Part shown: positions 1 to 11,949 of the stretch, one piece after another
How the letters are laid out: the number at the start of each line of letters is the position of its first letter
How positions within the stretch are numbered: position 1 is the stretch's first letter
Made by a program: the position numbers and the translations under genes
From: Ascidia mentula
Taxonomy: Eukaryota > Chordata > Ascidiacea > Phlebobranchia > Ascidiidae
Direction: 5' to 3'
Assembly: GCA_947561715.1 (NCBI GenBank)
Contig: OX387203.1
Coordinates: 18,104,001 to 18,168,000 of the forward strand
Length of the DNA stretch: 64,000 nt
Notes under the pieces: generated by a model
Told to the model about the DNA's origin: nothing
The model's database searches: none
The model's input: the letters and a program-made list of their open reading frames with translations, nothing else

Positions 1-740
1 TCAAGTCGCTTAATACAAAAATGTTCAAATCAAAGGCGGACAACTCTCAAAATTACTTAATTACGCCCAACCGTAGCCATCATAGTTTCAAACATGCGTT
101 TTCGTTCGCAAATAAAAAACTAAAAAACATAGGCCAATTTGGTTTTTACTGCTCGTTTTCAACTGCCATCTAGTATTTGTGTGCAAAATTTCAAGTCGCT
201 TGACATAAAAATGTTCAAATCAAAGGCGGACAACTCTCAAAATTACTTAATTACGCCCAACCGTAGCCATCATAGTTTCAAACATGCGTTTTTGTTCGCG
301 AATAAAAAACAAAAAGACATACGCCAGTTTGGTTTTCACTGCTTGTTTTGTCCTGGTATCTAGTATTAGTGTGCAAAATTTCAAGTCGCTTGATACAAAA
401 ATGTTCAAATCAAAGGCGGACAACTCTCAAAATTACTTAATTATGCCCAACCGTAGCCATCATAGTTTCAAACATGCGTTTTTGTTCGCGAATAAAAAAC
501 AAAAAGACATACGCCAGTTTGGTTTTCACTGCTTGTTTTGTACTGGTATCTAGTATTAGTGTGCAAAATTTCAAGTCGCTTGATACAAAAATGTTCAAAT
601 CAAAGGCGGACAACTCTCAAAATTACTTAATTACGCCCAACAGTAGCCATCATAGTTTCAAACATGCGTTTTCGTTCGCGAATAAAAAACTAAAAGACAT
701 AGGCCAATTTGGTTTTTACTGCTCGTTTTCAACTGCCATC

Positions 741-930
741 TAGTATTAGTGTGCAAAATTTCAAGTCGCTTGATACAAAAATGTTCAAATCAAAGGCGGA
801 CAACTCTCAAAATTACTTAATTACGCCCAACCGTAGCCATCATAGTTTCAAACATGCGTTTTTGTTCGCGAATAAAAAACAAAAAGACATACGCCAGTTT
901 GGTTTTCACTGCTTGTTTTGTACTGGTATC
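741..930 (+). repeat. Reference monomer, haplotype A
   Basis: A clean example of haplotype A. Numbering from the TAG as base 1, diagnostic bases are A141, G146, C152, G157, C167, T174, G180 T181 and G186 T187, giving AACAAAAAGACATACGCCAG and the end TGTTTTGTACTGGTATC. Position 8 of the following monomer is usually A (TAGTATTAGT). A-type monomers dominate 1-11 kb and recur throughout. They often have T at position 123, which leaves the central dyad intact. Confidence 0.9.
858..880. other. Monomer-central dyad (TTCGCGAA core), representative copy
   Basis: The 8-bp palindrome TTCGCGAA at 865-872 is flanked by a T run on the left (859-863) and an A run on the right (874-879). The arms pair over 11 positions each side with one G/T mismatch (864 against 873). 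The same dyad occurs once per monomer at monomer bases 118-140. It is weakened where base 123 is C (B type) or where base 130 is A (TTCGCAAA, seen for example near 110-120, 5050 and 48580). Short dyads are common in centromeric satellites; a function here is inference. Confidence 0.7.
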
Positions 931-1520
931 TAGTATTAGTTTGCAAAATTTCAAGTCGCTTGATACAAAAATGTTCAAATCAAAGGCGGACAACTCTCAA
1001 AATTACTTAATTACGCCCAACCGTAGCCATCATAGTTTCAAACATGCGTTTTTGTTCGCGAATAAAAAACAAAAAGACATACGCCAGTTTGGTTTTCACT
1101 GCTTGTTTTGTACTGGTATCTAGTATTAGTGTGCAAAATTTCAAGTCGCTTGATACAAAAATGTTCAAATCAAAGGCGGACAACTCTCAAAATTACTTAA
1201 TTACGCCCAACCGTAGCCATCATAGTTTCAAACATGCGTTTTTGTTCGCGAATAAAAAACAAAAAGACATACGCCAGTTTGGTTTTCACTGCTTGTTTTG
1301 TGCTGGTATCTAGTATTAGTGTGCAAAATTTCAAGTCGCTTGATACAAAAATGTTCAAATCAAAGGCGGACAACTCTCAAAATTACTTAATTACGCCCAA
1401 CCGTAGCCATCATAGTTTCAAACATGCGTTTTTGTTCGCGAATAAAAAACAAAAAGACATACGCCAGTTTGGTTTTCACTGCTCGTTTTCAACTGCCATC
1501 TAGTATTTGTGTGCAAAATT

Positions 1521-2450
1521 TCAAGTCGCTTGATACAAAAATGTTCAAATCAAAGGCGGACAACTCTCAAAATTACTTAATTACGCCCAACCGTAGCCAT
1601 CATAGTTTCAAACATGCGTTTTCGTTCGCAAATAAAAAACTAAAAAACATAGGCCAATTTGGTTTTTACTGCTCGTTTTCAACTGCCATCTAGTATTTGT
1701 GTGCAAAATTTCAAGTCGCTTGACATAAAAATGTTCAAATCAAAGGCGGACAACTCTCAAAATTACTTAATTACGCCCAACCGTAGCCATCATAGTTTCA
1801 AACATGCGTTTTTGTTCGCGAATAAAAAACAAAAAGACATACGCCAGTTTGGTTTTCACTGCTTGTTTTGTACTGGTATCTAGTATTAGTGTGCAAAATT
1901 TCAAGTCGCTTGATACAAAAATGTTCAAATCAAAGGCGGACAACTCTCAAAATTACTTAATTATGCCCAACCGTAGCCATCATAGTTTCAAACATGCGTT
2001 TTTGTTCGCGAATAAAAAACAAAAAGACATACGCCAGTTTGGTTTTCACTGCTTGTTTTGTACTGGTATCTAGTATTAGTGTGCAAAATTTCAAGTCGCT
2101 TGATACAAAAATGTTCAAATCAAAGGCGGACAACTCTCAAAATTACTTAATTACGCCCAACAGTAGCCATCATAGTTTCAAACATGCGTTTTCGTTCGCG
2201 AATAAAAAACTAAAAGACATAGGCCAATTTGGTTTTTACTGCTCGTTTTCAACTGCCATCTAGTATTAGTGTGCAAAATTTCAAGTCGCTTGATACAAAA
2301 ATGTTCAAATCAAAGGCGGACAACTCTCAAAATTACTTAATTACGCCCAACCGTAGCCATCATAGTTTCAAACATGCGTTTTTGTTCGCGAATAAAAAAC
2401 AAAAAGACATACGCCAGTTTGGTTTTCACTGCTTGTTTTGTACTGGTATC
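1521..2450 (+). repeat. Five-monomer block, copy 2
   Basis: Second copy of the block at the left edge of the window, in the same order: TTCGCA-bearing B monomer, TGACATAAAA, TTATGCCC, CAGTAGCC, plain A. The monomers that follow differ from those after copy 1, so the homology ends near 2450. Confidence 0.8.
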
Positions 2451-3598
2451 TAGTATTAGTGTGCAAAATTTCAAGTCGCTTGATACAAAAATGTTCAAAT
2501 CAAAGGCGGACAACTCTCAAAATTACTTAATTACGCCCAACCGTAGCCATCATAGTTTCAAACATGCGTTTTCGTTCGCGAATAAAAAACTAAAAAACAT
2601 AGGCCAATTTGGTTTTTACTGCTCGTTTTCAACTGCCATCTAGTATTAGTGTGCAAAATTTCAAGTCGCTTGATACAAAAATGTTCTAATCAAAGGCGGA
2701 CAACTCTCAAAATTACTTAATTACGCCCAACCGTAGCCATCATAGTTTCAAACATGCGTTTTTGTTCGCGAATAAAAAACAAAAAGACATACGCCAGTTT
2801 GGTTTTCACTGCTTGTTTTGTACTGGTATCTAGTATTAGTGTGCAAAATTTCAAGTCGCTTGATACAAAAATGTTCAAATCAAAGGCGGACAACTCTCAA
2901 AATTACTTAATTACGCCCAACCGTAGCCATCATAGTTTCAAACATGCGTTTTCGTTCGCGAATAAAAAACTAAAAAACATAGGCCAATTTGGTTTTTACT
3001 GCTCGTTTTCAACTGCCATCTAGTATTAGTGTGCAAAATTTCAAGTCGCTTGATACAAAAATGTTCAAATCAAAGGCGGACAACTCTCAAAATTACTTAA
3101 TTACGCCCAACCGTAGCCATCATAGTTTCAAACATGCGTTTTTGTTCGCGAATAAAAAACAAAAAGACATACGCCAGTTTGGTTTTCACTGCTTGTTTTG
3201 TACTGGTATCTAGTATTAGTGTGCAAAATTTCAAGTCGCTTGATACAAAAATGTTCAAATCAAAGGCGGACAACTCTCAAAATTACTTAATTACGCCCAA
3301 CCGTAGCCATCATAGTTTCAAACATGCGTTTTTGTTCGCGAATAAAAAACAAAAAGACATACGCCAGTTTGGTTTTCACTGCTTGTTTTGTGCTGGTATC
3401 TAGTATTAGTGTGCAAAATTTCAAGTCGCTTGATACAAAAATGTTCAAATCAAAGGCGGACAACTCTCAAAATTACTTAATTACGCCCAACCGTAGCCAT
3501 CATAGTTTCAAACATGCGTTTTTGTTCGCGAATAAAAAACAAAAAGACATACGCCAGTTTGGTTTTCACTGCTCGTTTTCAACTGCCATCTAGTATTT

Positions 3599-5308
3599 GT
3601 GTGCAAAATTTCAAGTCGCTTGATATAAAAATGTTCAAATCAAAGGCGGACAACTCTCAAAATTACTTAATTACGCCCAACCGTAGCCATCATAGTTTCA
3701 AACATGCGTTTTTGTTCGCGAATAAAAAACAAAAAGACATACGCCAGTTTGGTTTTCACTGCTTGTTTTGTACTGATATCTAGTATTAGTGTGCAAAATT
3801 TCAAGTCGCTTGATACAAAAATGTTCAAATCAAAGGCGGACAACTCTCAAAATTACTTAATTACGCCCAACCGTAGCCATCATAGTTTCAAACATGCGTT
3901 TTCGTTCGCAAATAAAAAACTAAAAAACATAGGCCAATTTGGTTTTTACTGCTCGTTTTCAACTGCCATCTAGTATTTGTGTGCAAAATTTCAAGTCGCT
4001 TGACATAAAAATGTTCAAATCAAAGGCGGACAACTCTCAAAATTACTTAATTACGCCCAACCGTAGCCATCATAGTTTCAAACATGCGTTTTTGTTCGCG
4101 AATAAAAAACAAAAAGACATACGCCAGTTTGGTTTTCACTGCTTGTTTTGTACTGGTATCTAGTATTAGTGTGCAAAATTTCAAGTCGCTTGATACAAAA
4201 ATGTTCAAATCAAAGGCGGACAACTCTCAAAATTACTTAATTATGCCCAACCGTAGCCATCATAGTTTCAAACATGCGTTTTTGTTCGCGAATAAAAAAC
4301 AAAAAGACATACGCCAGTTTGGTTTTCACTGCTTGTTTTGTACTGGTATCTAGTATTAGTGTGCAAAATTTCAAGTCGCTTGATACAAAAATGTTCAAAT
4401 CAAAGGCGGACAACTCTCAAAATTACTTAATTACGCCCAACCGTAGCCATCATAGTTTCAAACATGCGTTTTTGTTCGCGAATAAAAAACAAAAAGACAT
4501 ACGCCAGTTTGGTTTTCACTGCTTGTTTTGTACTGGTATCTAGTATTAGTGTGCAAAATTTCAAGTCGCTTGATACAAAAATGTTCAAATCAAAGGCGGA
4601 CAACTCTCAAAATTACTTAATTATGCCCAACCGTAGCCATCATAGTTTCAAACATGCGTTTTTGTTCGCGAATAAAAAACAAAAAGACATACGCCAGTTT
4701 GGTTTTCACTGCTTGTTTTGTACTGGTATCTAGTATTAGTGTGCAAAATTTCAAGTCGCTTAATACAAAAATGTTCAAATCAAAGGCGGACAACTCTCAA
4801 AATTACTTAATTACGCCCAACCGTAGCCATCATAGTTTCAAATATGCGTTTTTGTTCGCGAATAAAAAACTAAAAAACATAGGCCAATTTGGTTTCTACT
4901 GCTCGTTTTCAACTGCCATCTAGTATTTGTGTGCAAAATTTCAAGTCGCTTGATATAAAAATGTTCAAATCAAAGGCGGACAACTCTCAAAATTACTTAA
5001 TTACGCCCAACCGTAGCCATCATAGTTTCAAACATGCGTTTTTGTTCGCAAATAAAAAACAAAAAGACATACGCCAGTTTGGTTTTCACTGCTTGTTTTG
5101 TACTGGTATCTAGTATTTGTGTGCAAAATTTCAAGTCGCTTGATACAAAAATGTTCAAATCAAAGGCGGACAACTCTCAAAATTACTTAATTACGCCCAA
5201 CCGTAGCCATCATAGTTTCAAACATGCGTTTTCGTTCGCGAATAAAAAACTAAAAAACATAGGCCAATTTGGTTTTTACTGCTCGTTTTCAACTGCCATC
5301 TAGTATTA
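3599..5308 (+). repeat. Nine-monomer HOR, copy 1 (1,710 bp)
   Basis: Nine consecutive monomers are repeated immediately downstream. Shared rare variants in order are TACTGATATC (an EcoRV-type sequence, about 3773), TGACATAAAA, two TTATGCCC monomers, TAATACAAAA (about 4761), AATATGCG (about 4841), GGTTTCTACT (about 4891) and TTCGCA (about 5047). Comparing line by line I found one difference between the copies. Confidence 0.9.
3624..3631 (+). promoter_or_regulatory. TATA-like motif, representative copy
   Basis: TATAAAAA sits at monomer bases 34-41 in monomers with the TGATAT form; the TGATAC form destroys it, and GATATACAAATG alters it. The match to a TATA element is by sequence only. About 90 bp downstream each monomer also has AATAAA (here 3721-3726), the canonical poly(A) signal. 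No transcription evidence can be read from DNA, so this is a weak call. Confidence 0.2.
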
Positions 5309-7018
5309 GTGTGCAAAATTTCAAGTCGCTTGATATAAAAATGTTCAAATCAAAGGCGGACAACTCTCAAAATTACTTAATTACGCCCAACCGTAGCCAT
5401 CATAGTTTCAAACATGCGTTTTTGTTCGCGAATAAAAAACAAAAAGACATACGCCAGTTTGGTTTTCACTGCTTGTTTTGTACTGATATCTAGTATTAGT
5501 GTGCAAAATTTCAAGTCGCTTGATACAAAAATGTTCAAATCAAAGGCGGACAACTCTCAAAATTACTTAATTACGCCCAACCGTAGCCATCATAGTTTCA
5601 AACATGCGTTTTCGTTCGCAAATAAAAAACTAAAAAACATAGGTCAATTTGGTTTTTACTGCTCGTTTTCAACTGCCATCTAGTATTTGTGTGCAAAATT
5701 TCAAGTCGCTTGACATAAAAATGTTCAAATCAAAGGCGGACAACTCTCAAAATTACTTAATTACGCCCAACCGTAGCCATCATAGTTTCAAACATGCGTT
5801 TTTGTTCGCGAATAAAAAACAAAAAGACATACGCCAGTTTGGTTTTCACTGCTTGTTTTGTACTGGTATCTAGTATTAGTGTGCAAAATTTCAAGTCGCT
5901 TGATACAAAAATGTTCAAATCAAAGGCGGACAACTCTCAAAATTACTTAATTATGCCCAACCGTAGCCATCATAGTTTCAAACATGCGTTTTTGTTCGCG
6001 AATAAAAAACAAAAAGACATACGCCAGTTTGGTTTTCACTGCTTGTTTTGTACTGGTATCTAGTATTAGTGTGCAAAATTTCAAGTCGCTTGATACAAAA
6101 ATGTTCAAATCAAAGGCGGACAACTCTCAAAATTACTTAATTACGCCCAACCGTAGCCATCATAGTTTCAAACATGCGTTTTTGTTCGCGAATAAAAAAC
6201 AAAAAGACATACGCCAGTTTGGTTTTCACTGCTTGTTTTGTACTGGTATCTAGTATTAGTGTGCAAAATTTCAAGTCGCTTGATACAAAAATGTTCAAAT
6301 CAAAGGCGGACAACTCTCAAAATTACTTAATTATGCCCAACCGTAGCCATCATAGTTTCAAACATGCGTTTTTGTTCGCGAATAAAAAACAAAAAGACAT
6401 ACGCCAGTTTGGTTTTCACTGCTTGTTTTGTACTGGTATCTAGTATTAGTGTGCAAAATTTCAAGTCGCTTAATACAAAAATGTTCAAATCAAAGGCGGA
6501 CAACTCTCAAAATTACTTAATTACGCCCAACCGTAGCCATCATAGTTTCAAATATGCGTTTTTGTTCGCGAATAAAAAACTAAAAAACATAGGCCAATTT
6601 GGTTTCTACTGCTCGTTTTCAACTGCCATCTAGTATTTGTGTGCAAAATTTCAAGTCGCTTGATATAAAAATGTTCAAATCAAAGGCGGACAACTCTCAA
6701 AATTACTTAATTACGCCCAACCGTAGCCATCATAGTTTCAAACATGCGTTTTTGTTCGCAAATAAAAAACAAAAAGACATACGCCAGTTTGGTTTTCACT
6801 GCTTGTTTTGTACTGGTATCTAGTATTTGTGTGCAAAATTTCAAGTCGCTTGATACAAAAATGTTCAAATCAAAGGCGGACAACTCTCAAAATTACTTAA
6901 TTACGCCCAACCGTAGCCATCATAGTTTCAAACATGCGTTTTCGTTCGCGAATAAAAAACTAAAAAACATAGGCCAATTTGGTTTTTACTGCTCGTTTTC
7001 AACTGCCATCTAGTATTA
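5309..7018 (+). repeat. Nine-monomer HOR, copy 2 (1,710 bp)
   Basis: Tandem partner of the preceding unit. It carries the same ordered series of rare variants (TACTGATATC, TGACATAAAA, two TTATGCCC, TAATACAAAA, AATATGCG, GGTTTCTACT). The one difference I saw is T at 5644 against C at 3934. The next unit differs (TTCGCA near 7140, TACTGGTATC), so the duplication stops near 7018. Confidence 0.9.
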
Positions 7019-7960
7019 GTGTGCAAAATTTCAAGTCGCTTGATATAAAAATGTTCAAATCAAAGGCGGACAACTCTCAAAATTACTTAATTACGCCCAA
7101 CCGTAGCCATCATAGTTTCAAACATGCGTTTTTGTTCGCAAATAAAAAACAAAAAGACATACGCCAGTTTGGTTTTCACTGCTTGTTTTGTACTGGTATC
7201 TAGTATTAGTGTGCAAAATTTCAAGTCGCTTGATATAAAAATGTTCAAATCAAAGGCGGACAACTCTCAAAATTACTTAATTACGCCCAACCGTAGCCAT
7301 CATAGTTTCAAACATGCGTTTTCGTTCGCGAATAAAAAACTAAAAAACATAGGCCAATTTGGTTTTTACTGCTCGTTTTCAACTGCCATCTAGTATTAGT
7401 GTGCAAAATTTCAAGTCGCTTGATATAAAAATGTTCAAATCAATGGCGGACAACTCTCAAAATTACTTAATTACGCCCAACCGTAGCCATCATAGTTTCA
7501 AACATGCGTTTTTGTTCGCAAATAAAAAACAAAAAGACATACGCCAGTTTGGTTTTCACTGCTTGTTTTGTACTGGTATCTAGTATTAGTGTGCAAAATT
7601 TCAAGTCGCTTGATACAAAAATGTTCAAATCAAAGGCGGACAACTCTCAAAATTACTTAATTACGCCCAACCGTAGCCATCATAGTTTCAAACATGCGTT
7701 TTCGTTCGCGAATAAAAAACTAAAAAACATAGGCCAATTTGGTTTTTACTGCTCGTTTTCAACTGCCATCTAGTATTAGTGTGCAAAATTTCAAGTCGCT
7801 TGATACAAAAATGTTCAAATCAAAGGCGGACAACTCTCAAAATTACTTAATTACGCCCAACCGTAGCCATCATAGTTTCAAACATGCGTTTTTGTTCGCG
7901 AATAAAAAACAAAAAGACATACGCCAGTTTGGTTTTCACTGCTTGTTTTGTACTGGTATC

Positions 7961-9100
7961 TAGTATTAGTGTGCAAAATTTCAAGTCGCTTGATACAAAA
8001 ATGTTCAAATCAAAGGCGGACAACTCTCAAAATTACTTAATTACGCCCAACCGTAGCCATCATAGTTTCAAACATGCGTTTTTGTTCGCGAATAAAAAAC
8101 AAAAAGACATACGCCAGTTTGGTTTTCACTGCTTGTTTTGTACTGGTATCTAGTATTAGTGTGCAAAATTTCAAGTCGCTTGATACAAAAATGTTCAAAT
8201 CAAAGGCGGACAACTCTCAAAATTACTTAATTACGCCCAACCGTAGCCATCATAGTTTCAAACATGCGTTTTTGTTCGCGAATAAAAAACTAAAAGATAT
8301 ACGCCAATTTGGTTTTTACTGCTTGTTTTCAACTGCCATCTAGTATTTGTGTGCAAAATTTCAAGTCGCTTGATATAAAAATGTTCAAATCAAAGGCGGA
8401 CAACTCTCAAAATTACTTAATTACGCCCAACCGTAGCCATCATAGTTTCAAACATGCGTTTTCGTTCGCGAATAAAAAACTAAAAAACATAGGCCAATTT
8501 GGTTTTTACTGCTCGTTTTCAACTGCCATCTAGTATTAGTGTGCAAAATTTCAAGTCGCTTGATACAAAAATGTTCAAATCAAAGGCGGACAACTCTCAA
8601 AATTACTTAATTACGCCCAACCGTAGCCATCATAGTTTCAAACATGCGTTTTTGTTCGCGAATAAAAAACAAAAAGACATACGCCAGTTTGGTTTTCACT
8701 GCTTGTTTTGTACTGGTATCTAGTATTAGTGTGCAAAATTTCAAGTCGCTTGATACAAAAATGTTCAAATCAAAGGCGGACAACTCTCAAAATTACTTAA
8801 TTACGCCCAACCGTAGCCATCATAGTTTCAAACATGCGTTTTTGTTCGCGAATAAAAAACTAAAAGATATACGCCAATTTGGTTTTTACTGCTTGTTTTC
8901 AACTGCCATCTAGTATTTGTGTGCAAAATTTCAAGTCGCTTGATATAAAAATGTTCAAATCAAAGGCGGACAACTCTCAAAATTACTTAATTACGCCCAA
9001 CCGTAGCCATCATAGTTTCAAACATGCGTTTTCGTTCGCGAATAAAAAACTAAAAAACATAGGCCAATTTGGTTTTTACTGCTCGTTTTCAACTGCCATC
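7961..9100 (+). repeat. 570-bp trimer HOR, two tandem copies
   Basis: Three monomers (A; a monomer with AAAGATATACGCC; B with TATTTGTGTGC) repeat exactly in order at 7961-8530 and 8531-9100. The private AAAGATATACG variant appears near 8293 and 8863 and was seen nowhere else. A further incomplete trimer seems to begin at 9101. Confidence 0.85.
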
Positions 9101-9290
9101 TAGTATTAGTGTGCAAAATTTCAAGTCGCTTGATATAAAAATGTTCAAATCAAAGGCGGACAACTCTCAAAATTACTTGATTACGCCCAACCGTAGCCAT
9201 CATAGTTTCAAACATGCGTTTTTGTTCGCAAATAAAAAACAAAAAGACATACGCCAGTTTGGTTTTCACTGCTTGTTTTGTACTGGTATC

Positions 9291-10820
9291 TAGCATAAGT
9301 GTGCAAAATTTCAAGTCGCTTGATACAAAAATGTTCAAATCAAAGGCGGACAACTCTCAAAATTACTTAATTACGCCCAACCGTAGCCATCATAGTTTCA
9401 AACATGCGTTTTTGTTCGCAAATAAAAAACAAAAAGACATACGCCAGTTTGGTTTTCACTGCTTGTTTTGTACTGGTATCTAGTATTTGTGTGCAAAATT
9501 TCAAGTCGCTTGATACAAAAATGTTCAAATCAAAGGCGGACAACTCTCAAAATTACTTAATTACGCCCAACCGTAGCCATCATAGTTTCAAACATGCGTT
9601 TTCGTTCGCGAATAAAAAACTAAAAAACATACGCCAATTTGGTTTTTACTGCTCGTTTTAAACTGCCATCTAGTATTAGTGTGCAAAATTTCAAGTCGCT
9701 TGATATAAAAATGTTCAAATGAAAGGCGGACAACTCTCAAAATTACTTAATTACGCCCAACCGTAGCCATCATAGTTTCAAACATGCGTTTTTGTTCGCA
9801 AATAAAAAACAAAAAGACATACGCCAGTTTGGTTTTCACTGCTTGTTTTGTACTGGTATCTAGTATTAGTGTGCAAAATTTCAAGTCGCTTGATATAAAA
9901 ATGTTCAAATCAAAGGCGGACAACTCTCAAAATTACTTAATTACGCCCAACAGTAGCCATCATAGTTTCAAACATGCGTTTTCGTTCGCGAATGAAAAAC
10001 TAAAAAATATAGGCCAATTTGGTTTTTACTGCTAGTTTTCAACTGCCATCTAGTATTAGTGTGCAAAATTTCAAGTCGCTTGATATAAAAATGTTCAAAT
10101 CAAAGGCGGACAACTCTCAAAATTACTTAATTACGCCCAACCGTAGCCATCATAGTTTCAAACATGCGTTTTTGTTCGCAAATAAAAAACAAAAAGACAT
10201 ACGCCAGTTTGGTTTTCACTGCTTGTTTTGTACTGGTATCTAGTATTAGTGTGCAAAATTTCAAGTCGCTTGATACAAAAACGTTCAAATCAAAGGCGGA
10301 CAACTCTCAAAATTACTTAATTACGCCCAACCGTAGCCATCATAGTTTCAAACATGCGTTTTCGTTCGCGAATAAGAAACTAAAAAACATAGGCCAATTT
10401 GGTTTTTACTGCTCGTTTTCAACTGCCATCTAGTATTTGTGTGCAAAATTTCAAGTCGCTTGATACAAAAATGATCAAATCAAAGGCGGACAACTCTCAA
10501 AATTACTTAATTACGCCCAACCGTAGCCATCATAGTTTCAAACATGCGTTTTCGTTCGCGAATAAAAAACTAAAAAACATAGGCCAATTTGGTTTTTACT
10601 GCTCGTTTTCAACTGCCATCTAGTATTAGTGTGCAAAATTTCAAGTCGCTTGATATAAAAATGTTCAAATCAAAGGCGGACAACTCTCAAAATTACTTAA
10701 TTACGCCCAACCGTAGCCATCATAGTTTCAAACATGCGTTTTTGTTCGCAAATAAAAAACAAAAAGACATACGCCAGTTTGGTTTTCACTGCTTGTTTTG
10801 TACTGGTATCTAGCATAAGT
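9291..10820 (+). repeat. TAGCATAAGT-marked pair, 1,520-bp offset
   Basis: The rare monomer start TAGCATAAGT occurs only at 9291 and 10811, exactly eight monomers apart. The monomers on each side are alike (TTCGCA A-types before and after, then B). Between the two marks are less ordered B and A monomers, including GTTCAAATG at about 9715, TGCTAGTTTT at about 10031 and the first ATGATC monomer (about 10471). A minus-strand open frame here is only a by-product of these substitutions. Confidence 0.75.
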
Positions 10821-11190
10821 GTGCAAAATTTCAAGTCGCTTGATACAAAAATGTTCAAATCAAAGGCGGACAACTCTCAAAATTACTTAATTACGCCCAA
10901 CCGTAGCCATCATAGTTTCAAACATGCGTTTTTGTTCGCAAATAAAAAACAAAAAGACATACGCCAGTTTGGTTTTCACTGCTTGTTTTGTACTGGTATC
11001 TAGTATTTGTGTGCAAAATTTCAAGTCGCTTGATACAAAAATGTTCAAATCAAAGGCGGACAACTCTCAAAATTACTTAATTACGCCCAACCGTAGCCAT
11101 CATAGTTTCAAACATGCGTTTTCGTTCGCGAATAAAAAACTAAAAAACATAGGCCAATTTGGTTTTTACTGCTCGTTTTCAACTGCCATC

Positions 11191-11949
11191 TAGTATTAGT
11201 GTGCAAAATTTCAAGTCGCTTGATACAAAAATGTTCAAATCAAAGGCGGACAACTCTCAAAATTACTTAATTACGCCCAACCGTAGCCATCATAGTTTCA
11301 AACATGCGTTTTTGTTTGCGAATAAAAAACAAAAAGACATACGGCAGTTTGGTTTTCACTGCTTGTTTTGTACTGGTATCTACTATTAGTGTGCAAAATT
11401 TCAAGTCGCTTGATACAAAAATGTTCATATCAAAGGCGGACAACTCTCAAAATTACTTAATTACGCCCAACCGTAGCCATCATAGTTTCAAACATGCGTT
11501 TTTGTTCGCGAATAAAAAACTAAAAGACATACGCCAATTTGGTTTTTACTGCTGTTTTAAACTGCCATCTAGTATTTGTGTGCAAAATTTCAAGTCGCTT
11601 GATATAAAAATGTTCAAATCAAAGGCGGACAACTCTCAAAATTACTTAATTACGCCCAACCGTAGCCATCATAGTTTCAAACATGCGTTTTTGTTCGCGA
11701 ATAAAAAACTAAAAGACATACGCCAATTTGGTTTTTACTGCTTGTTTTCAACTGCCATCTAGTATTTGTGTGCAAAATTTCAAGTCGCTTGATACAAAAA
11801 TGTTCAAATCAAAGGCGGACAACTTTCAAAATTACTTAATTACGCCCAACCGTAGCCATCATAGTTTCAAACATGCGTTTTTGTTCGCGAATAAAAAACA
11901 AAAAGACATTCGCCAGTTTGGTTTTCACTGCTTGTTTTGTACTGGTATC
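11191..11949 (+). repeat. L module, copy 1 (with 1-bp loss)
   Basis: A four-monomer module marked by TTTGTTTGCG, then TACTATTAGT (11381, replacing TAGTATT), then TTCATATCAAAGG, then GTTTTAAACTGCC, then a CAACTTTCAAA A-type monomer. The same ordered markers recur at six other places. This copy is 759 bp because one T is missing in the poly-T stretch near 11552. Its first monomer has TGATACAAAA where the other copies have TGATATAAAA. Confidence 0.85.

Larger units (their letters stand above)
1..930 (+). repeat. Five-monomer block, copy 1 (pair with 1521-2450)
   Basis: A run of B monomer with TTCGCA, TGACATAAAA monomer, TTATGCCC monomer, CAGTAGCC monomer and plain A monomer occurs here and again 1,520 bp (8 monomers) later. 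The first three of these also recur at about 3801 and 5511. Differences seen are TAATAC against TGATAC near base 11 and a C against A near 352. The three spacings between the four starts are 8, 12 and 9 monomers. Confidence 0.8.
1..11190 (+). repeat. Left mosaic domain (A-rich, short HORs)
   Basis: About 59 monomers, mostly haplotype A with interspersed B. Within it are a 5-monomer block repeated at a 1,520-bp offset, a 9-monomer tandem pair, a 570-bp trimer pair and a second 1,520-bp offset pair. The domain lacks the GTGTGGAAAA and AATCACAGG variants that mark 12-22 kb and contains no length variant, so its phase stays fixed throughout. Private variants include TTATGCCC (C84 to T), TGACATAAAA and TAATACAAAA. 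Confidence 0.85.

Noticed and set aside
9150-9353. Minus-strand 67-codon open frame
   Set aside because: Arises from TTGATTACG (about 9178) and TAGCATAAG (9291), which remove minus-strand stops and supply a start in satellite sequence.
11304-11762. 152-codon open frame
   Set aside because: Two repeat frames joined by the 1-bp loss near 11552; no new content.
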